The notes under the pieces: generated by a model
What the model saw: the letters and a program-made list of their open reading frames with translations, nothing else
Database searches by the model: none
What the model was told of the DNA's origin: nothing
Assembly (NCBI GenBank): GCA_019925105.1
Contig: JAHGAU010000023.1
Span: 888,232-952,231 of the forward strand
Source of the DNA: Niebla homalea
Lineage: Eukaryota > Ascomycota > Lecanoromycetes > Lecanorales > Ramalinaceae
Length of the DNA: 64,000 nt
Direction of reading: 5' to 3'
Made by a program: the position numbers and the translations under genes
Shown here: positions 59,614-64,000 of the stretch, piece after piece
Numbering within the stretch: position 1 is the first letter of the stretch
How the letters are laid out: every line of letters starts with the position of its first letter

Positions 59614-59855
59614 TTCAGCAATTCGAGAGCCAAGCAAGCAGAAGAGGGAAGGTAAGTCTGATTGAGCAATACATCAAGCAGAATGGATCAGATCTTTGGC
59701 AATCTTGCAAAATTTGACGGAGAAAGTGACGATTCAAAAGAGGTTTTCGCCGTTGCGGTGTACCCCTGTTTTCAAGTGGCTTGAAACATGCCCGGTTTTT
59801 TGCCGGACGCGACCGTCCCACCACCCACTTTTTGCTGAGACGGTTTTTGCATTAC
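59614..59855 (-). promoter_or_regulatory. Upstream region of the minus-strand gene, up to the RIP boundary
   Basis: GC-normal DNA, ending abruptly at about 59855 where AT-rich sequence begins. It contains a CCGGTTTTTTGCCGG inverted repeat (about 59791-59805). The 5' end of the neighbouring mariner element may start within it, but no terminal repeat could be paired. Confidence 0.45.
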
Positions 59856-60149
59856 GTATATATTACCATTTTACTTATAGTCGAATAAATATCGGGCATA
59901 GGGTTTTAATGTTAATATTTTTGATTTTTCTGGTTATTTATAAGGCTATATACGGTATTTATAGTATTATAATTATACCTCCCTTTCTTCTTATTATTAT
60001 AAAAGACCGGATCGTTAAATATATTATTACCGGTATACCGGAAAAAAAAATTATAAAAATTAAAAATATTAATAAAAATATTATTAATTAAATTAAGGAA
60101 AATTTATTTATATAGGGCTTTTATATATATCCGGCCGAGATAAAAATAA

Positions 60150-60960
60150 AGCCGGGAATTAAATTTATTATTTATTTTATTATAAAAGAAAAGTTAATAA
60201 GCTATTTACGGTTAAAACTATAAATATACCTTAAAGAAATATTTATTTATTTATTTAATAACTTTAATATACTTATTAATATCTTAACTATTTAAAAGGC
60301 CTTAAAAGAAATAAAAATTAATTAAAAGGTTATTTATTACGTTATTTTTAAACGGTTTTAATTTTATCGCAATAACTTTATATTAGAAATTAATAATTAT
60401 ACGTATAATAAACTTATTTACCTTAATAAAAATAAGGTTAATAGGTATACTTATTAACGGAAAAAAGGTTAAAGTTTTTTTAATATTATATTTAAAGTTA
60501 TATACCTTATTAAAAAAAGTAAGAAATAAAGTATACTTTTTATATATTATATTAATAATATTTTAATATTATATATTTATTATAATAATATAAATATAGT
60601 CCGTTTTAAGTGGTTTTTAAAGAATAAAGTTTTATTATAATATAATCCCTTTTTCGGCTTTAAATCCGTAATTATCCTTAATAATTATTTAAGTTATTAC
60701 GGTTAAAGGATACGGGACCTTTACGTACTCTTTAATATAAAAATTATATACCTTTTATTATACTCCTTTAACTTTAATTTTATTAAGGAATTCTTCTTAA
60801 TATTAAAGGCTTAAATAAAGAAGAATTTCTTTTTAATTAAAAAAATTGATTTTAAGGAATTTATTTAGGTTATTATATAAAAGAACTTATATAAATATGA
60901 TGCTTTAAATTACTTTCGATATATTAACGTTATAATACCGGCTAAATACGGTTATAAGTA
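60150..60960 (+). pseudogene. Tc1/mariner transposase, decayed DD34E domain
   Basis: Readable blocks run in the order expected of the family. There is KALKEIKIN near 60300 (helix-turn-helix end). YLNKNKVNRYTY near 60420 corresponds to the first catalytic Asp region (LDEsa.nr). SVIILNNYLSYYG near 60670 is the second catalytic Asp, changed to Asn. IIYLLLYSFNFNFIKEFF at about 60745-60795 corresponds to LPPYSPDLNPIEEFF. Thirty-four residues separate the second Asp position from the third catalytic position, where Glu reads Lys (GAA to AAA). The end NLYKYDALNYFRYINVIIPA is at 60890-60950, with a stop at 60958-60960. All catalytic positions are damaged in the RIP direction. The N-terminal limit is uncertain. 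Confidence 0.8.
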
Positions 60961-60962
60961 AT

Positions 60963-61158
<196 letters not shown>

Positions 61159-62415
61159 TTTTAAACCGAATACAGGAAAAATTCTGTTTTTAACGGGTAA
61201 TTTACCTGTAAAGAATTCATTTTTTTCTTAATATATTTTTTATATATTTCTATAGAATTATATAAATAATATTTTATTTAAAAGCGCTTATTTAAAATTA
61301 TTAAATAATATTTTAATTATATATTTATAATAAATAAATATAAAGATTTTATTATTATAAGTAATAAAAATTTTTAAAGTATTATATATATTAAGTATAT
61401 TAAATTGAGAAATAAGTATAAATAACGTTATAAACCTTAAGTCTATAAATATTATTAAAATATATATTTAAACTCTTTTATTATTCTATATTATTTTTAC
61501 CTTTTAATATTTATATTTATTATTTTATTGATAAAACTATATAACTTTAATTAGTATATTAAGTTCCGTAACTATTTATAAAAGAATTCTTATAGCGATA
61601 ACCTTTTAAAACTCCTTAGTTTTACGTTAAAGGCGAACCTTAATACTATAAATAATATTTAATTTTTTTTAATTAACGTTATTAAATCGTTGGATATTAA
61701 TAAAAGTATAATCTTTAATTAAAATAACCTTATATATATACTTAAGACGTTATAATTAATTAAAGAAATGTTAATATTATTAAGTAATATAATTTTTAAG
61801 TACTTTATTAATATTATTATTAAGTTTAACGGGATTATTAAAAGCTTAAATTACGGTATTTAAACGTAATAATAACTTCTTCGGCGGCGTTAAAAGTATT
61901 AATTACCGGTTTATAATAGGTAACGTAAGTTATTAAGGCAATAATAATTATTAAAACTGCCTTTAAAATTATTGGAATTACTGGAATTATTAAAATTACT
62001 ATAGCTATTATAGTTGTTAAAATATTAAAGGGCTTAATAAAAAAAAAGAGCTACTTAACTTACTAACTTATTAATTGAATAAGCTATTATTTAAATTATT
62101 TATACCGGCCTTTTAACCGGCCTTAAACCAGCGGAATTACTTATTAACGGAAAAAAATATTATTATTATGGATAGGATATTTAGGGTTATTATTAAAGTT
62201 AAAAAGGCGGGGACCGGATAAGGTATTTTTAATAAGGTAAGCTCCTTCCTTTCCTTTAACTTTATAATAATTATCCTTTTAATCCTTAATCGTTTTAAAA
62301 ATATTTTATTAAGGTTTTAAGATAACTTATTAACGGTAATAATATTAAATTTATTTTTATTATTTTAAATTTCCCGGTTCTATTTAATAATATTATTATT
62401 ATTTATAAAATAATA
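61159..62415. other. Unassigned RIPed DNA
   Basis: About 1.25 kb of AT-rich sequence. It contains an imperfect array of ATTATTGGAATTACTGG-type words (about 61940-62020) and a CCGGCC..TTTTAACCGGCC inverted word pair near 62105. No protein motif or element boundary was recognised. Confidence 0.45.
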
Positions 62416-62631
62416 ATCTTTTCCGCGGTTATAAAATTAATAATAATACTTATTTTTATTATACTTTAATAAATTATATTTCACCGTATTATAAGCTTAA
62501 AGCCTTAATTACTTATTAATTTATTAATGGTTTTCTATTATTTATATTTTTTTTTAATACTTTAGTATTTTTAATTATACGTAATATACCCTTTGCCTTT
62601 TAACCACCTTAAAAGGGCTTACATTTTAACA
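62416..62631 (+). repeat. RIPed LTR of gypsy family 1 (copy C)
   Basis: The last 90 bp (for example AATATACCCTTTGCC, ending TTTTAACA) clearly match the LTRs at 35940, 49458 and 7313. The left part matches only loosely because of heavy RIP, and its start is set from the 216-bp length. It is followed by about 30 bp of gypsy internal sequence (TTATATTAAAG) before LINE C interrupts it. Confidence 0.75.
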
Positions 62632-62663
62632 TTATATTAAAGTTAGATTAAAGGAAAAATACA

Positions 62664-63888
62664 GGTGAAGAATGGCGACGAATAAAGGGACCCTAGAGGT
62701 CCAAAACGATGCGTATACGTATAGTTCTAATAATAATAAAGGAAGTATAATAAATACGATAAATAAAAATAACGTAATAATTAAGAATAAGGTAGTAAAC
62801 GGGTAAATAACCTATATTAATAGAAACGGTAATAACGCGTACGGGTAATATAATAATAATAAGCCGGATAACGCTTAAAATAAATAAGGAAATTAAGGTT
62901 AATAAAATACGCGTATTAAAACGCGTAAAACGCGTAATAATAATATGGAGGTAATAAGTAAATAAGGGGGTAAGAAAACCGGTATAATATTAATAATAAA
63001 GGGTATAAATGGGGGAAAAAACGGGAAAACCGCGGTAAAAATATTATTAAGAATATATAAAAAAGAAATAAAGCTAATAAAAGGGATAAAACCTTAAAAG
63101 ATTAAAAATAAAAGGCGGAAACGGTATATCGCTTAATAAATAAGGGTAAAAGGGCGGTAGGGGAGGCGGTAAAAACCTTAAAAGGACTCTTTACGGTAAA
63201 GTAAAAGGATATTACGTTAAAAACCTAATTAATACTATAAATTAAATTAAAAAGCATAAGGGACTTTTATATAAAAATAAGGATAAAACTAGGGAAAACG
63301 GAGTACCTATAAGGCTCTTAAAGGGTAGGAGTAAAAACATTAATAAAAAGTAAAGATAGCGGTTTAAAATTAAGGGTATAAAGCGAAAATACGAAGGTAA
63401 TAACCCCTTAAGTAAAAAAAAGCTAGACGATAAAAGTAATAAAAAGGGTACTTACGGTAAAAAATAAGGGGATAATAAAGGAGAAAATAACCGTATTAAA
63501 GAAAGCGAGGATAATAATGGTCCGCCTATTTAATAATAAGGAAAAAAACGTAATTACGGAAATAAACCTATTATAATTAATAAAGGCTTTTAAAATAATA
63601 ATAGAATTATTAATAAAATAAATTATCGTAATACGTAAATTATAAAATAAAGATATTTTCCTTAATATAATATTTTTAAAAGTAAAAAAAAGCTTAAAAA
63701 AACACAAAACTAAAATTAATAAAAGAAAATATAAATTAATTAAAGTTTTAAGGTAATTATTTACCGTTATAATAAATAAAATATACTTATTACGTTTTAT
63801 AAAAACCAAAAAAGAAATTATATTAAAAAATATAAAAAAAAAGAATATAGTTCTTTATTTAAAGCTTAAAATTATTAATTATAAGCTT
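62664..63888 (+). mobile_element. LINE C: 5' part of a third LINE copy
   Basis: Matches LINE B from its 5' end for about 1.2 kb (ATGGCGACGAATAAAGGGAC at 62672). It is inserted in gypsy copy C, just inside its 5' LTR, and is cut at 63889 by a second element X. The cut lies in the word TATAAGCTTC that continues CTCCGG in LINE B near 40634. The 5' end boundary is accurate to a few bases, and no TSD can be tested because the 3' end is outside the window. The minus-strand open frame at 63423-63809 is an antisense shadow. Confidence 0.88.
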
Positions 63889-64000
63889 CAGAAAAGATGG
63901 GAAGGAAGGAAAGAGCAAAAGTGATGAAATAACAGGTAACAATAGAGTATAATTGAAGATGGGCCGCAGCCCCTATATAAGTTAATAAAGTATAGGTTGC
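63889..64000 (+). mobile_element. Left end of a second element X
   Basis: Starts CAGAAAAGATGGGAAGG and follows the terminal repeat at 15227 and the inverted one at 31909 to the window edge. It shares with the right-end copy the word GATGAAATAACAGGTA. Only one terminal unit is present, without the tandem duplication seen at 15108. Confidence 0.88.

Noticed and set aside
59614..59637. Extension of the minus-strand gene by eight codons to 59637
   Set aside because: The codon at 59637-59635 is TTG; the first ATG of the frame is 59613-59611.
59696..60091. 131-codon plus frame spanning the RIP boundary
   Set aside because: It joins GC-normal upstream DNA of one gene with RIPed mariner sequence and is not one gene.

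Overview
The window looks like a piece of nuclear chromosome from a filamentous ascomycete (Pezizomycotina). It is about 53 kb of AT-isochore, plus a further AT-rich stretch at the right end, around one small normal-GC gene island at roughly 55.9-59.85 kb. The AT-rich DNA carries the signature of repeat-induced point mutation (RIP). It is built of TpA-rich words, CpA and TpG are scarce, the remaining C sits mostly in CpG or CpC, and reading frames show C-to-T and G-to-A damage (Asp to Asn, Gln and Trp to stop, Cys to Tyr). All recognisable coding sequence there belongs to dead transposable elements.

The AT-rich part is a nested stack whose insertions can often be delimited by exact target-site duplications (TSDs). 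From left to right: Ty3/gypsy copy A on the minus strand (about 1-7528), with a short LTR element inserted in it (951-1975). Next is an almost full-length Tad-like LINE on the minus strand (7694-13473). Then comes a large inverted-repeat element, 'element X' (about 15108/15227-31909), which contains a TRIM (15525-17092), a non-RIPed phage-type RNA polymerase fragment (about 17510-17875), a solo LTR (20136-20310) and a Ty1/copia element (24215-30312, minus). Next is a second, unrelated Ty3/gypsy family on the minus strand (31910-35939, continued at 49674 to about 51860), interrupted by a 1.34-kb LTR element (33841-35182), a solo LTR (50979-51150) and gypsy copy B (35940-49673, plus). Gypsy B in turn contains a full LINE (39410-45221) and a 732-bp LINE-tailed non-autonomous element (46161-46892). 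From 52.06 to 55.77 kb there is a cluster of about 0.5-kb MITE-like copies in both orientations, with two more solo LTRs. After the gene island come a RIPed Tc1/mariner element (about 59.86-61 kb), a 195-bp (TAA)n tract, a gypsy LTR remnant, a third LINE copy, and the left end of a second element X that runs off the window.

The island holds two convergent host genes. The first is a CHORD-CS co-chaperone gene (56916-57997, plus, three exons, 319 residues). The second is a 419-residue protein with a mitochondrial-type N-terminus and two candidate membrane segments (58354-59613, minus), which I do not recognise. An 807-809-bp inverted-repeat element sits about 100 bp upstream of the CHORD start codon. 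Neither gene shows RIP damage although RIPed repeats begin within about 250 bp of one of them.

Boundaries quoted with TSDs were read directly. Identities of RIPed proteins are inferred from short surviving motifs read through stops. The interior of element X, 13487-15107 and 61160-62415 remain unassigned.
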